Counted from the first letter of the stretch, positions 1-8,156 are shown. The stretch: DNA of 18,741 bases from an uncultured Oscillospiraceae bacterium (GCA_910587135.1 CAJULF010000010.1:52413-71153), one strand, 5' to 3'. The notes: a model not told the origin generated them from the letters alone. Made by a program: numbers and translations.

Positions 1-180
1 TTTTGTACGGTCTGAATTTCCCGCGCAAAGCGCGGACACGTGAGCGTTCGGATTGATTTTGCTTTCGATGCCTTTGTCCGCTCTATATTGCGTTGCTTTT
101 GACCGTTTTGTACGGTCTGAATTTCCCGCGCAAAGCGCGGACACGTGAGCGTTCGGATTGTTTTTGCTTTCGGTGCCTTG
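1..180. repeat. Tandem direct repeat, about 105-bp period, two copies
   Basis: A block starting TTTTGTACGGTCTGAATTTC at position 1 recurs at 106. Over about 76 aligned bases I count only two or three differences. Each copy holds a small hairpin (CCGCG, loop CAAAG, CGCGG). Its tail (ATTGATTTTGCTTTC-like) resembles the tail of the dispersed repeats elsewhere in the window (GTTGATTTCTGCTTTCAGC), so it may be a related or partial copy. The first copy is cut by the window edge. No coding potential is convincing here; reading frames crossing the block look random. Confidence 0.85.
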
Positions 181-191
181 ACACGATACAT

Positions 192-404
192 CTATACCTT
201 ACGCTTTGCGGCAATACGCTTTTTAACTATCCCCACAAGCTCAATAACTCCGCTTATAGACATTATCACGCAGCCACATATTCCTATCGTGCCGAAAACA
301 TATGCGGCAGAAAGATTTTCCGCGGGATCGCTCAGAACCGCCGCGTAAACTCCCGCAAACCCCAGCAGCATTACGGCAAGAGCCGCCGCTCTCAACTTGC
401 GCAT
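192..404 (-). CDS. Small two-helix membrane protein, hypothetical
   Basis: This 70-residue protein has two hydrophobic segments, about residues 4-24 and 33-60, separated by a short acidic stretch (SDPAEN), and a basic tail (KKRIAAKRKV). It is probably an integral inner-membrane hairpin with a positive C-terminus. I chose the ATG at 402-404 because GGAG lies about 8 nt upstream. An in-frame ATG at 426-428 has no such site and would leave a leader of only about 9 nt from the predicted transcription start. It has its own consensus promoter (444-472) and stands alone between a repeat and the GH5 gene. I recognise no family, and no function can be assigned. Confidence 0.7.
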   Translation of the reverse strand: MRKLRAAALAVMLLGFAGVYAAVLSDPAENLSAAYVFGTIGICGCVIMSISGVIELVGIVKKRIAAKRKV

Positions 405-443
405 AATATCACTCCAATGCTTTAGCATACTGTTCCATACCTT

Positions 444-472
444 ATTATACCAAACGCGCAGCCTCTTGTCAA
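444..472 (-). promoter_or_regulatory. Consensus sigma-A promoter for the small membrane protein
   Basis: On the minus strand TTGACA (467-472) and TATAAT (444-449) are both exact and separated by 17 nt. Transcription should start near 437, about 33 nt before the chosen ATG. It lies just downstream of the GH5 gene, so it makes the small gene an independent transcript. Confidence 0.9.
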
Positions 473-532
473 GCTAAAAATTCCACAAAATGACTTCGCG
501 GCGGTAAAAAGTCGGTATACACATTTACGTTA

Positions 533-1732
533 TCAGCTTTCTACTGCCATAACGCCTTTTGGATCCACCTTTTCCGGTATAAGAGCGTACATGGCATTTG
601 TCGCGGTTTCCGTCAGGTCATAACAATACCAGCTGCCGTCGTCCTGTGTCTGCATCCAGACCATGATACCGCTCCAGCCCTTTTCATAGGACGTCTGATA
701 CACCTCGGTGAGCGACATTCCGTAGCCCTTTTCCTGGTCGTTGCTCGTTTCGCCGATAATACAGGGCTTATCCGTTATCAGTCCGTACTCCTCGGGGGTC
801 ACATTGAACGGAAAGCCTAAGCCCGACTGCTTCATCCACAGGTAAAAATGCGGGCTGTAAAAGTCCATATACGAATTATCCAGCCCCGTGAGCTTCTTTA
901 AATACTCGTCGGAGAGCATATCACCGTTAAAATTCGGGGAATTGTACTTTATCATCGCCATTCCCACCGTTACGGGTGTGGAACAGGTTTCATGGATCAC
1001 CGACGCGCATTTCCCGAAGAAATACGACAGATCATCCCACCTGAGCTGACCGCATTCCGTGTTCTCATGCACCCAATCCGGCTCGTTCATTATATCTATC
1101 GAGAACAAATAGGGCTGCTCGCCGTAGCGCTCGCAGAACTCCTTGACGTAGCGCTCCGCGAAATTGTCCGCGGACTCCTTGGTGTTTATCATAGTACGCC
1201 AGCGCTCAGCGCTGCCGCTGTCCTTGAAGTGGTCAAAGGATGACAAGGTAGCCATGATATACACCTTATGCCTGTTGGCGATCTCAAACAGCTCGTCCAG
1301 ATCCTCCCAGTGGCTGTCGTTGATTTTCAGCACGCTGCCGTCAGCGCGGAGCTGCACCACGCTTTCTCCGTTGCAATTCAGCCATACCCTTGTGGCATTT
1401 ATCCCGTCAGAGGCAAGCTGCTCAAAAGTATCGTCCCAGAATTCGTAATCCATGTTTCCGATAAAATCATTCCAATGATGCCACGGGGTGTTTACGCCGT
1501 TTATCCACAGCTCACTGCCGTCGACCATGAACTTCCCGCCCTCAATATATACCTTAGCGGCGGGGTCAGGCGCAGTGTCAGAGCTTTCGGAAGTACTCGG
1601 AGCGAGTGCCTCGGAGGTAGTCGGGGAGGACGACTCATCAGACGTGTCCGTTCCGCTTTTCTTGCAGCCAGCGGCAAGCATTACCGCCGCCGTCAGTATC
1701 AGTGCCGTGAATCTCTTCATTGTTTTGTTCAT
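533..1732 (-). CDS. Secreted GH5-type glycoside hydrolase lipoprotein (endo-mannanase/cellulase-like)
   Basis: A 399-residue surface lipoprotein predicted to hydrolyse beta-1,4-linked plant polysaccharide, probably mannan or glucan, outside the cell. Residues 1-22 form a lipoprotein signal with lipobox LAAGC (Cys23). Residues 24-60 are a Ser/Thr/Pro-rich linker. The rest resembles a clan-A (beta/alpha)8 barrel of family GH5: WINGVNTPWHHWN (77-88), the strand-4 acid/base motif IMNEPDW with Glu217, and the strand-7 nucleophile in IIGETSN with Glu328. VWMQTQDDGSW near residue 358 fits the last strand. AAGGAG lies 8-9 nt before the ATG. No carbohydrate-binding module is visible. It stands alone, upstream of a degenerate repeat region. 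Substrate and subfamily are inference; the catalytic pair and the lipoprotein signal are seen directly. Confidence 0.88.
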   Translation of the reverse strand: MNKTMKRFTALILTAAVMLAAGCKKSGTDTSDESSSPTTSEALAPSTSESSDTAPDPAAKVYIEGGKFMVDGSELWINGVNTPWHHWNDFIGNMDYEFWDDTFEQLASDGINATRVWLNCNGESVVQLRADGSVLKINDSHWEDLDELFEIANRHKVYIMATLSSFDHFKDSGSAERWRTMINTKESADNFAERYVKEFCERYGEQPYLFSIDIMNEPDWVHENTECGQLRWDDLSYFFGKCASVIHETCSTPVTVGMAMIKYNSPNFNGDMLSDEYLKKLTGLDNSYMDFYSPHFYLWMKQSGLGFPFNVTPEEYGLITDKPCIIGETSNDQEKGYGMSLTEVYQTSYEKGWSGIMVWMQTQDDGSWYCYDLTETATNAMYALIPEKVDPKGVMAVES

Positions 1733-1764
1733 TATTTAATCTCCTTAAACCCTAACTAAATTAC

Positions 1765-1990
1765 TCATAATCATACTCCGCTTCACTTCGTTCCGGAAAT
1801 TTTACGCAAATTGTAAAAAATTGCCATAAGGCAGAACCTCCACGTTGCGCAAAACTCTGCGACTTTTTGAGATTTTGTGCGCCGACATTGTGCGGCATAT
1901 AAGCTTTTTCGGAGGTTTGCGGGAATTTCATATACGGGCGGTTGATTTTCGCTTTACACGCTTTTGAGCGCGTGGTATTGGGATTGCTTT
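1765..1990. repeat. Degenerate copy of the dispersed repeat family
   Basis: Contains ATACTCCGCTTCACTTCGTT (from about 1773), the shared loop of the repeats at 8157, 9841 and 13442. It then has CGACTTTTTGAGATTTTGTG and GCGCCGACATTGTGCGGCAT (1860-1905), nearly the same as 9947-9985. Finally it has GGGCGGTTGATTTTCGCTTT, like the unit ends at 8281-8306. The inner stems of the better copies are not preserved, so this looks like a decayed or rearranged copy. It is in the same orientation as all others. Confidence 0.7.
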
Positions 1991-2356
1991 GAAGCTGAAA
2001 AGCTCCGCAAAAATATCCGAAAACCGCTCAATCGTACGGGTTTATGGACATTTTATCAGATGTTTTGAAAAAAGCACGGCGCTTAACCCTTAACAATTGC
2101 GTCAACCATACGGTTTAGATGGCTTTTTTCGCTTCGTTTATTTGTTGATTTTCCACTGCTGCAACCCTCGAATGCGGCAACTGCGCCGTTTAATGCTGAT
2201 ACCCCCGTTCCTCACGAAATATTTTCAGAAGCGGCAAGTATGTTAACAATACGGGTTCAGGGGGATTTTCAAATACAAAATCATCGGATTTTGTCAATTT
2301 TTGCCGTGGCTGCGCTTAATTAAAAAAGCATACCGCGATACGTTCCGCTGTTCTCA

Positions 2357-2529
2357 GAACTTGTTCCCATAGCCCGAAACACTTAACAACAAAGCAAATT
2401 TAATGCATTTCAAGGCAGTTTTTCGCAATCGTAATGTAGTGCTCAACACAATCAACCCATCAGAAAAACAGCAAAGAAAGCATAAAATTTGCCGTTAGAC
2501 AAGCTTTAAGCGTTTATGAGAACAAGTTT
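2357..2529. mobile_element. MITE-like palindromic element, about 173 bp
   Basis: The left end GAACTTGTTCCCATAGC and the reverse complement of the right end, AAACTTGTTCTCATAA, match closely. The similarity continues inward: GCAAATTTAATGC on the left against GCAAATTTTATGC on the right, then similar TTTTTC blocks, giving imperfect inverted repeats of roughly 70 bp per arm. There is no open reading frame inside. The left end also resembles that of the element at 10703-10882 (AGAAC-TGT-CATAGC). This fits a non-autonomous miniature element mobilised by a transposase in trans. I cannot see a clear target duplication. Confidence 0.6.
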
Positions 2530-2813
2530 TACTTACCTATCCGGCTGGGGACATGAAAATACTTATTCGGCTGCGGGACTTTAAAAAGCCGCTTACAGTT
2601 ATATTAGCACATTTTGGCAATAATATCAATAGGAAAAAAATATTTTTTGGGAGATTACGTTTTTTGTCGGCAAAATTCCGAACTTCATGACATCATACAA
2701 AAAAACTCTGCTTAAACTACCGCCAAAATGACACGCGTATTCCTACATATAACACTAAAAAATTCCATTAAAATGAGAAAATTTGGTGAAACATCAAAAT
2801 TATTCACAATATG

Positions 2814-2842
2814 TTGACAAATAGCGCGGAGTATGCTAAAAT
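2814..2842 (+). promoter_or_regulatory. Sigma-A promoter of the amino-acid ABC transporter operon
   Basis: TTGACA (2814-2819), a 17-nt spacer, then TAAAAT (2837-2842) with an extended -10 TGC just before it. Transcription should start near 2849, giving a leader of about 64 nt. I see no operator, T-box or riboswitch in the leader. Confidence 0.85.
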
Positions 2843-2912
2843 ATCAAATGGACAAAGCAAAATGCTTTACTCTGCTAAACAGATAAAATGAACACCGAAA
2901 GGAAAATCTACA

Positions 2913-3821
2913 ATGAAAAAGAAAATTTTTGCCCTGCTTATGGGCGCGGTAATGTGCATGAGCTGCATGGGGCTTGGCGGATGCAGCTCCGATAATAACA
3001 ACTCAAGCGGCGCAAACAGCTCAAGCGGCGCAAACAGCTCAAACGCCGACAACAGCGGAGCGGACTCGGATAATTCCAACAGCGGAGCGGCGGGCGATTC
3101 CGACTGGGACTATATTCTCAACAAGGGCGAGGTTGTTGTAGGCATTACATACTACGAACCTATGAACTATTTTGACGACAACGGCGAGCTTGTCGGCTTT
3201 GAAACGGAATTTACAAAAGCCGTATGCAAGAAGCTGGGCGTAACCCCCGTATTCCAGGAGATCGAATGGGAAAAGAAGGAAGTCGAGCTTCAATCCAAGG
3301 CTATCGACCTCATCTGGAATGGTCTTACGGTTACCGAGGACAGAAAGGAGAACATGGCGTTCTCCAAGACATACCTTAACAACAAGCAGGTTATCATTGT
3401 AAAGACAGAGAACGCGGACAAGTACACCGACACCGCTTCAATGGCAGGAACCTCTATCGCTTTTGAGAGCGGCTCGGCAGGCGAGGACGCCGCAAAGGCG
3501 GACGAAACGCTGGCAGGCTGCGATCTTATCGGCTGCTCGGCGCAAAAGGACGCGCTGCTGGAGGTAAAGGCGGGCACCGCCGACCTCGGCATACTTGACT
3601 ACACACTGGCTAAGGCTTCCATCGGAGAAGGCACGGACTACTCCGACATACAGATAATCGACAGCGTGGAGCTTGCTTCGGAACAGTATGCGGTGGGCGT
3701 TCGTCTTGGGGATACCGAGACCCTTGCGAAGATAAACGGCGCTATCGATGAGCTGGCACAGGACGGAACTCTGCTTGATCTCGCCAAGAAGTACGGCGTT
3801 GACGATATCTACGCTCTTTAA
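2913..3821 (+). CDS. Polar amino-acid ABC transporter substrate-binding lipoprotein (SBP family 3)
   Basis: A 302-residue extracytoplasmic receptor that captures a polar amino acid and delivers it to the permease encoded next. Signal peptide residues 1-23 end in lipobox LGGC (Cys24). A 40-residue Asn/Ser/Gly/Ala linker follows, partly built from a six-residue tandem repeat. The binding domain starts near residue 65: GEVVVGITYYEPMNYFDDNG, LVGFETEF and LTVTEDRKENMAFSKTY. In this family the Arg in that last motif (Arg144) typically binds the ligand carboxylate. AAAGGA lies about 11 nt before the ATG, which is a little long. It is first in a three-gene operon; the 123-nt gap before the permease contains imperfect pairing (ATCGGA with TCCGAT) but no T-tract, which could lower downstream expression. 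The exact substrate cannot be read from the sequence. Confidence 0.92.
   Translation: MKKKIFALLMGAVMCMSCMGLGGCSSDNNNSSGANSSSGANSSNADNSGADSDNSNSGAAGDSDWDYILNKGEVVVGITYYEPMNYFDDNGELVGFETEFTKAVCKKLGVTPVFQEIEWEKKEVELQSKAIDLIWNGLTVTEDRKENMAFSKTYLNNKQVIIVKTENADKYTDTASMAGTSIAFESGSAGEDAAKADETLAGCDLIGCSAQKDALLEVKAGTADLGILDYTLAKASIGEGTDYSDIQIIDSVELASEQYAVGVRLGDTETLAKINGAIDELAQDGTLLDLAKKYGVDDIYAL
2997..3050 (+). repeat. In-gene 18-nt tandem repeat coding the lipoprotein linker
   Basis: Three 18-nt units (AAC-AGC-TCA-AGC-GGC-GCA and variants) encode NSSGA-type repeats in the flexible linker behind the lipid anchor. The second and third units differ mainly at their ends. Copy number could change by slippage without shifting the frame, altering only the spacer length. 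Confidence 0.75.
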
Positions 3822-3944
3822 GTCAACATCGTACAAACCGCTAAACATGTTACGTTAAATTTATCGGATAATTTCGGCGCGCTTTCGTTTGGGTGATATC
3901 GCTGCGAGGCGCTCCGATTTTCCGTATCTGACAAGGATATTTAT

Positions 3945-4592
3945 ATGAGCTTTTGGGAAGTTACCAAACAACTGGCGGACGGCTTCGGCGTTACGCTGAT
4001 GATATTCGGGATAACCCTCGCCGCTTCGCTGCCGCTGGGGCTTATCATGACCTTCGGCTCGATGTCGAAAATACCCCCGATAAAGTGGCTGGTCAAGATT
4101 TTTGTCTGGATAATCCGCGGAACTCCGCTTATGCTTCAGATAATTCTGATTTTCTACGGTCCGGGGCTGCTCGGGCTGGAAATAAAGCTCCCCAGAATGA
4201 CGGCTGTCATTATCGCCTTTATCATAAATTATTCCTGCTATTTCTCGGAGATTTTCCGCGGAGGCATCGAGAGTATTCCCAAGGGGCAATATGAGGCGGG
4301 GCAGGTACTCGGCATGACCAAAACGCAGATATTCTTCAAGGTGGTGCTGTTTCAGGTGATAAAGCGAATCGTGCCGCCTATGGGCAACGAGATCATCACG
4401 CTGGTAAAGGACACCTCGCTTGCGAGAGTTATCGCGGTCACGGAGCTTGTAAAGGCGGCGGAAAGGATCGTTACACTTAAGGGGCTTATCTGGCCGCTGT
4501 TCTATATCGGAGCGTTCTATCTGCTGTTCTCGGCTTTGCTTACTTTCCTGCTTAATTTGGCGGAGAAGAAAATGAATTATTACAGTATATGA
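3945..4592 (+). CDS. Polar amino-acid ABC transporter permease (HisM/GlnP type)
   Basis: A 215-residue integral membrane subunit forming the translocation path of the importer. It starts SFWEVTKQLADGFGVTLMIF, typical of His/Glu/Gln permeases, with several hydrophobic helices (about 15-37, 50-72, 85-104, 185-206). The cytoplasmic coupling loop EAGQVLGMTKTQIFFKVVL (117-135) is the EAA motif that docks on the ATPase. WIIRGTPLMLQI (55-66) is a family hallmark. AAGGA lies about 8 nt before the ATG. With only one permease gene, the transporter probably uses a homodimer. The stop codon lies 26 nt before the preferred ATPase start, and transcription is shared with the lipoprotein gene. Confidence 0.93.
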   Translation: MSFWEVTKQLADGFGVTLMIFGITLAASLPLGLIMTFGSMSKIPPIKWLVKIFVWIIRGTPLMLQIILIFYGPGLLGLEIKLPRMTAVIIAFIINYSCYFSEIFRGGIESIPKGQYEAGQVLGMTKTQIFFKVVLFQVIKRIVPPMGNEIITLVKDTSLARVIAVTELVKAAERIVTLKGLIWPLFYIGAFYLLFSALLTFLLNLAEKKMNYYSI

Positions 4593-4618
4593 GTATGCGG
4601 GCGGAGGGTAAAGATAAT

Positions 4619-5407
4619 ATGGCTTTCTTAGAGGTAAAGGGTATCGAAAAATCCTTCGGCAGGACCGAGGTGCTTAAGGGGATAGATTTTTCGATGGAAA
4701 AAGGAGAGGTGCTGGCTATCATCGGCTCGTCGGGAAGCGGCAAGACTACCCTGCTGCGCTGTCTGAATTTTCTGGAGACCCCCGACAAGGGGAGCATTTC
4801 GGTGAACGGCGACGTGATGTTCGACTGTGAGGAAGCGCCCTACTCCGACAGCGCCAAGCGCGAAAAGCGGCTGCACTTCGGACTGGTGTTTCAATCGTTT
4901 AACCTTTTTCCGCAATACAACGTTCTCAGAAATATTTCACTCGCCCCCGAACTGCGGCAGATAAGGGGCAGGAAGCTCTCAAAAGCGGAGAAAAAGAAGA
5001 TACGCGCGGATATTGACGAGAACTCACGCAGGCTGCTGGATACGGTAGGACTTGCCGCAAAAACCTACAACTATCCCTGCGAGCTTTCGGGAGGTCAGCA
5101 GCAGCGCGTGGCTATCGCGCGGGCGCTGGCGCTCAATCCCGATATTCTCTGCTTCGACGAGCCTACCTCCGCGCTCGACCCAGAGCTTACCGGAGAGGTA
5201 TTGCGCGTTATCAGAGAGCTTAAAAACTCTGACCGCACTATGATCGTCGTGACCCACGAGATGAATTTCGCGCGCGGCGTGGCGGACAAGGTCATCTTTA
5301 TGGCTGACGGAGTTATTGAGGAATACGGTTCGCCCGACGAGGTTTTCGGGGATCCGAAAAGTCCTGTTACAAAGGCGTTTCTGGAGAAATCACTGGAAAA
5401 TATATGA
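4619..5407 (+). CDS. Polar amino-acid ABC transporter ATPase (GlnQ/HisP type)
   Basis: A 262-residue cytoplasmic ATPase that powers the importer. All motifs are intact: Walker A GSSGSGKTT (36-44), Q-loop Gln92, signature LSGGQQQRVAIARAL (156-170), Walker B ILCFDEPTSALDP (176-188) and H-loop His213. A charged helical insertion, about residues 113-137, makes it somewhat longer than typical GlnQ. I prefer the ATG at 4619, which has GGAGG about 11 nt upstream and matches the family start (MAFLEVKGIEKSFG). An in-frame ATG at 4589 overlaps the permease stop (ATGA) but lacks a ribosome binding site. If that one is used, ten residues are added. It ends the operon, with a terminator at 5476-5516. Confidence 0.93.
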   Translation: MAFLEVKGIEKSFGRTEVLKGIDFSMEKGEVLAIIGSSGSGKTTLLRCLNFLETPDKGSISVNGDVMFDCEEAPYSDSAKREKRLHFGLVFQSFNLFPQYNVLRNISLAPELRQIRGRKLSKAEKKKIRADIDENSRRLLDTVGLAAKTYNYPCELSGGQQQRVAIARALALNPDILCFDEPTSALDPELTGEVLRVIRELKNSDRTMIVVTHEMNFARGVADKVIFMADGVIEEYGSPDEVFGDPKSPVTKAFLEKSLENI

Positions 5408-5475
5408 GCATTGGCGCGAAGTTTTTAATAAGAGTAACGCTGATTGTTCACAAAATGGCATGAGATATTAAAACT

Positions 5476-5516
5476 GCTGCACAAAGACGCTTTTATGGTA
5501 TATGTGCGGCTTTTTT
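5476..5516 (+). terminator. Rho-independent terminator of the ABC transporter operon
   Basis: An 8-bp stem GCTGCACA (5476-5483) with TGTGCGGC (5503-5510), containing one G-T pair, is followed directly by TTTTTT. It lies about 70 nt after the ATPase stop. Confidence 0.8.
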
Positions 5517-5591
5517 AATTGCCGTCTTGATTTTTTATAATATAGAGAAAATTTATTTCAGCGGCAATTTTATATTATATAAAGGGGTATT

Positions 5592-5751
5592 GTGAAGTGA
5601 AAAAAACATATTGGTGGCTCCGGTTGTAAAATGGGTTGGCGGTAAACGGCTGCTGCTGAATACTTTCAAGCCTTTACTGCCAAAGAGGATTACCGCCTAT
5701 TGTGAACTTTTTCCGGGGGGTGCTTTACTTTTAAGCCTTCAGCGGCTTTGA
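5592..5751 (+). pseudogene. Remnant of a Dam-type (D12 class) adenine-N6 DNA methyltransferase
   Basis: The N-terminus of a DpnM/Dam-like methyltransferase can be read as APVVKWVGGKRLLL followed by YCELFPGGALLLSLQ, the SAM-binding motif I region (usually PFxGGGAL). Three lesions are visible. A GTG start at 5592 with AAAGGGG upstream reads MK and then stops at TGA; skipping one base near 5598 restores MKEKNILVAPVVKWVGG. Motif I is one residue short. The frame stops at TGA (5749-5751) after about 50 codons, while the family is about 270-300 residues. Everything after motif I, including the catalytic (D/N)PPY, is absent, and the sequence runs straight into a restriction endonuclease fragment. 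It cannot be active. Confidence 0.85.
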
Positions 5752-6688
5752 ATTGCGCTTTTGTGTCAGGCATTATCGCAGATTTCATGGGTGACCATGG
5801 AATATTTGCAAAAGTCTCCGGCCGCATGGGCTCGGGTTGCTTTTCCTTTAATATTAACGATACCAAACTCCGCCATATGCGGGAGATAAACGTAGAAAAT
5901 TCTCAGATTGAAATTGACGCGGGATATGAGGGCATTCAAAATTTGGCTTTGTTTGAAGCCAAACGGGATATCTCAGATGACTTTCTCATCAGACAGCTCC
6001 ATTATCCGCCCAGGACATGGCAGAACAGAATTTCAAAGCCCGTAAGACCTATTTTCTTTGTGTATTCCAACAGCATTTACAGATTATACGAATATATGTT
6101 TGAAGACATCTGCCATTACAACTCAATAAGGCTTGTCAAACAAAAATCCTACTCCATTGAAGATACCTCAATATCCATTGCAGATATTCAGAAAATACCG
6201 GAAACGGTGTCAATTGTAAACGAACCTATGATACCTTTCCGCAAGCGGATAAATTCGAGCGAATAATCAATTTGTGCGAATTGTTGTGCGATCAAAGATT
6301 AAGCCGCACCGACGTTACGCAGCGGTATGATTTTGACGCAAGACAAACGAATTATTATACCGATGCTGCCAGATATCTCGGATTGCTGGAAAAAACAAGC
6401 GAGAGCAAAAATCCGTCATATACTTCGAGCGAAATGGGAAGACGTATTCTCAATATGAATTATAAACAGCGTCAACTGGCATTTTGCAAACAGATACTGG
6501 CGCATAGGGTGTTCAATAAAACTCTACGGTTATATTTTGACAGAGGCATTATGCCGGAAACCGGCAAAATAGTGGGAATTATGATAGCTTCAGGATTATA
6601 TAAGGTGAAAAGCGTTAGCACATTCTACAGGCGTTCATCATCTGTAAAAGGCTGGGTAAACTGGATTGTCGGGCTTATGAACGATTAA
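5752..6688 (+). pseudogene. Remnant of a type II restriction endonuclease, N-truncated and frameshifted
   Basis: Frame 1 (to 6266) carries a PD-(D/E)XK-like core: SGRMGSGCFSF, QIEIDAGYEG, then LALFEAKRD with the E-x-K pair, then DFLIRQLHYPPRTW. Frame 2 (to 6688) carries FPQADKFERIINLCELL and a helical, winged-helix-like C-terminus (DARQTNYYTDAARYLGLLE). The two join if one C is restored near 6239-6241 (CCT TTC CCG CAA), which gives a continuous IPFPQADKFERI. The N-terminal part is missing: the fragment begins directly at the methyltransferase remnant, so a deletion of perhaps 1 kb fused the two genes (size inferred from family lengths). The partner and layout suggest a GATC-type R-M system, but specificity cannot be read. 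The last nucleotides are the stop of frame 2. Confidence 0.8.
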
Positions 6689-6713
6689 CAACATTATACA
6701 AGCATATTTATTT

Positions 6714-6753
6714 TCCGTGACGCATAGAATTGGACAAAGAGTAAATTCACGGA
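6714..6753 (+). promoter_or_regulatory. Possible ribosome-binding-site-masking hairpin before cwlD
   Basis: TCCGTGA (6714-6720) is the exact complement of TCACGGA (6747-6753), with a 26-nt loop. The right arm includes the first three bases of the strong Shine-Dalgarno GGAGGT (6751-6756). Further T-G pairs could extend the stem into it. This could limit translation, but one short stem is weak evidence. Confidence 0.35.
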
Positions 6754-6761
6754 GGTAATAT

Positions 6762-7493
6762 ATGAAGATCAACAAAAAATCTCTTAAGCTGACGCTTTCC
6801 ATGATAGGCTGCTTCGTGCTGCTGGCAGTGTGCGCGAGAATAACCGAACGCGCTCTGCCTACCGCCGCGGAAGCCGCGGAGCGTCCCGTAATCGTGCTGG
6901 ACGCGGGGCACGGCGGTCTGGATTCGGGCGCTGTGGGCGGAAACGGCACACTCGAAAAGGACGTTAATCTTTCAATCGTAAGAATACTGCGGGATATGCT
7001 GGAGCTGTCGGGTTTTGACGTGGTTCTCACCAGAAGCGAGGATATCTCTATTTACGACGCGGGCGTGGAGGGTATCCGCAATCAGAAGCTCTCCGATATG
7101 GACAACCGACTTGAAATAGTTCAGAGCTACCCCGACAGCATTTTCCTGTGTATCCATCAGAACAACTACACCGACCCCCAATATTTCGGCGGGCAGATGT
7201 TCTACAACAACAACAATCCCAACAACCGCACGCTTGCCCAGATAATGCAGAACAAATTCGCCGAGCTTCAGCCGGGCAACGACCGCGAAATAAAGCTTTC
7301 GGGAGACGAGCTTTTCCTGCTTAAGTCCAATCAGAATCCCTCTCTTATGATAGAATGCGGCTTTTTATCCAACCCCGACGAGGAAGCGCGGCTGTCTACA
7401 TGGGAATATCAGCAGCAGGTAGCCTTTACCATTTTCGGCGGCGTTATGGAGTATATCGACGCTACCGCCGAAAAACCGAGCGAGTTTGAATAA
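6762..7493 (+). CDS. cwlD: N-acetylmuramoyl-L-alanine amidase, CwlD-like (Amidase_3)
   Basis: A 243-residue zinc amidase that cleaves the bond between N-acetylmuramic acid and L-alanine. CwlD makes muramic-delta-lactam in the spore cortex, which marks it for germination enzymes. An N-terminal signal anchor (residues 9-25) directs it outside the membrane. The zinc ligands and catalytic residues of Amidase_3 are visible: VLDAGHGG (His50), TLEKDVNL (Glu65), FLCIHQN (His132) and MIECGFLSN (Glu198). Family members often have IHxNA here, so IHQNNY is a small variation. GGAGGT lies 5 nt before the ATG. It has no cell-wall-binding domain, as expected for CwlD. It converges with spoIIR, leaving only 11 bp between their stops and no terminator. 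A vegetative amidase role is a less likely alternative. Confidence 0.82.
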   Translation: MKINKKSLKLTLSMIGCFVLLAVCARITERALPTAAEAAERPVIVLDAGHGGLDSGAVGGNGTLEKDVNLSIVRILRDMLELSGFDVVLTRSEDISIYDAGVEGIRNQKLSDMDNRLEIVQSYPDSIFLCIHQNNYTDPQYFGGQMFYNNNNPNNRTLAQIMQNKFAELQPGNDREIKLSGDELFLLKSNQNPSLMIECGFLSNPDEEARLSTWEYQQQVAFTIFGGVMEYIDATAEKPSEFE

Positions 7494-7504
7494 TGTCGGC
7501 TGCT

Positions 7505-8146
7505 TTAATCCAACAGCTCCTTCAGCATTTCATAAAGCGCGAATTTAACCTTGACCTTCTGGGGACGGTCCGTTCGGAAATCCGAAAGAATTTCCGCGCC
7601 GTTCCCGTTTTTTGCGCCCTCTATGCTCTCGCCGCTTTCACAGCTCTCAACACTTTCACAGTTCTTGCTGTTCGTTACGGCGGGCAGGCACAGCGGCGGG
7701 AACATCACACACCACCAATTTTGCCCTTCCCCGCTTCCCAGCGTTACCCGAAGCGCTTTGTAAGTTCCCGCGGGGAGCGTTACCTCGTCATACTCCCTTG
7801 TCGTGAAATACATTTCCGCAAGCTCCGCGCGCGCTCCATACTCAAATCCGCGCTCCTTTAAGAATCGTCGGCAGTCATCCTCTATCTCGGGCAGAAGCTC
7901 CTCGACCCTGCGCTCCGCTTCGCTTAAGCTGCCGCTGTCCGAAAGCTCCGCGCCGTACCTCTCCAACAGGTGATCCCTAAGCTCCAGCTTTATCCGCTGA
8001 TCCTCTTCACTGTCCGAATTTGCCGGTATGTGCAGCCGCAGCACCTCACTCTGCACCTCCTCCGCTCTTACCGCAAAATCCCTGAATCCCCCCAGCATTA
8101 TCGCCAGCACGATCCCTGCCAACAAAATCAGATCCGTTTTCTTCAT
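7505..8146 (-). CDS. spoIIR: Stage II sporulation protein R (SpoIIR)
   Basis: A 213-residue forespore-secreted signalling protein. In the known pathway SpoIIR crosses to the intermembrane space and triggers SpoIIGA to process pro-sigma-E in the mother cell. The N-terminus has a signal/anchor helix (residues 5-20). The diagnostic motifs are VLRLHIPANSDSEEDQRIKL (35-54) with RDHLL next, then TLPAGTYKALRVTLGSGEG (123-141), NWWCVMFPPLCLP (143-155) and VKFALYEMLKELL near the end. Residues 158-184 form a Ser/Glu/Cys/Asn-rich low-complexity insert (CESVESCESGESIEG), replacing what is normally a shorter loop. AAGGAG lies 6 nt before the ATG. The repeat array begins right at that site, and a sigma-F/G-type promoter match lies beyond the array at 8651-8680. 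Confidence 0.95.
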   Translation of the reverse strand: MKKTDLILLAGIVLAIMLGGFRDFAVRAEEVQSEVLRLHIPANSDSEEDQRIKLELRDHLLERYGAELSDSGSLSEAERRVEELLPEIEDDCRRFLKERGFEYGARAELAEMYFTTREYDEVTLPAGTYKALRVTLGSGEGQNWWCVMFPPLCLPAVTNSKNCESVESCESGESIEGAKNGNGAEILSDFRTDRPQKVKVKFALYEMLKELLD

Positions 8147-8156
8147 TCTTTTCTCC

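Larger units (their letters stand above)
1733..2813. other. Gene-free region of about 1.1 kb made of decayed repeats
   Basis: I see no convincing gene on either strand. The left third (1765-1990) is a degenerate patchwork of the dispersed repeat. The middle holds a MITE-like palindrome (2357-2529) and a hairpin ACAAAATC-ATCG-GATTTTGT at 2275-2294. At 2539-2594 a motif of the form TAT(C/T)CGGCTG(G/C)GG occurs twice in a row. The stretch 2600-2813 is AT-rich and leads into the transporter promoter. Confidence 0.6.

Noticed and set aside
3822..3944. Terminator or riboswitch between the lipoprotein and permease genes
   Set aside because: Only imperfect ATCGGA/TCCGAT pairing is seen, with no T-tract and no recognisable aptamer.
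4589..4618. ATPase start overlapping the permease stop (ATGA)
   Set aside because: No ribosome binding site is present, while the ATG at 4619 has GGAGG upstream and matches the family start.
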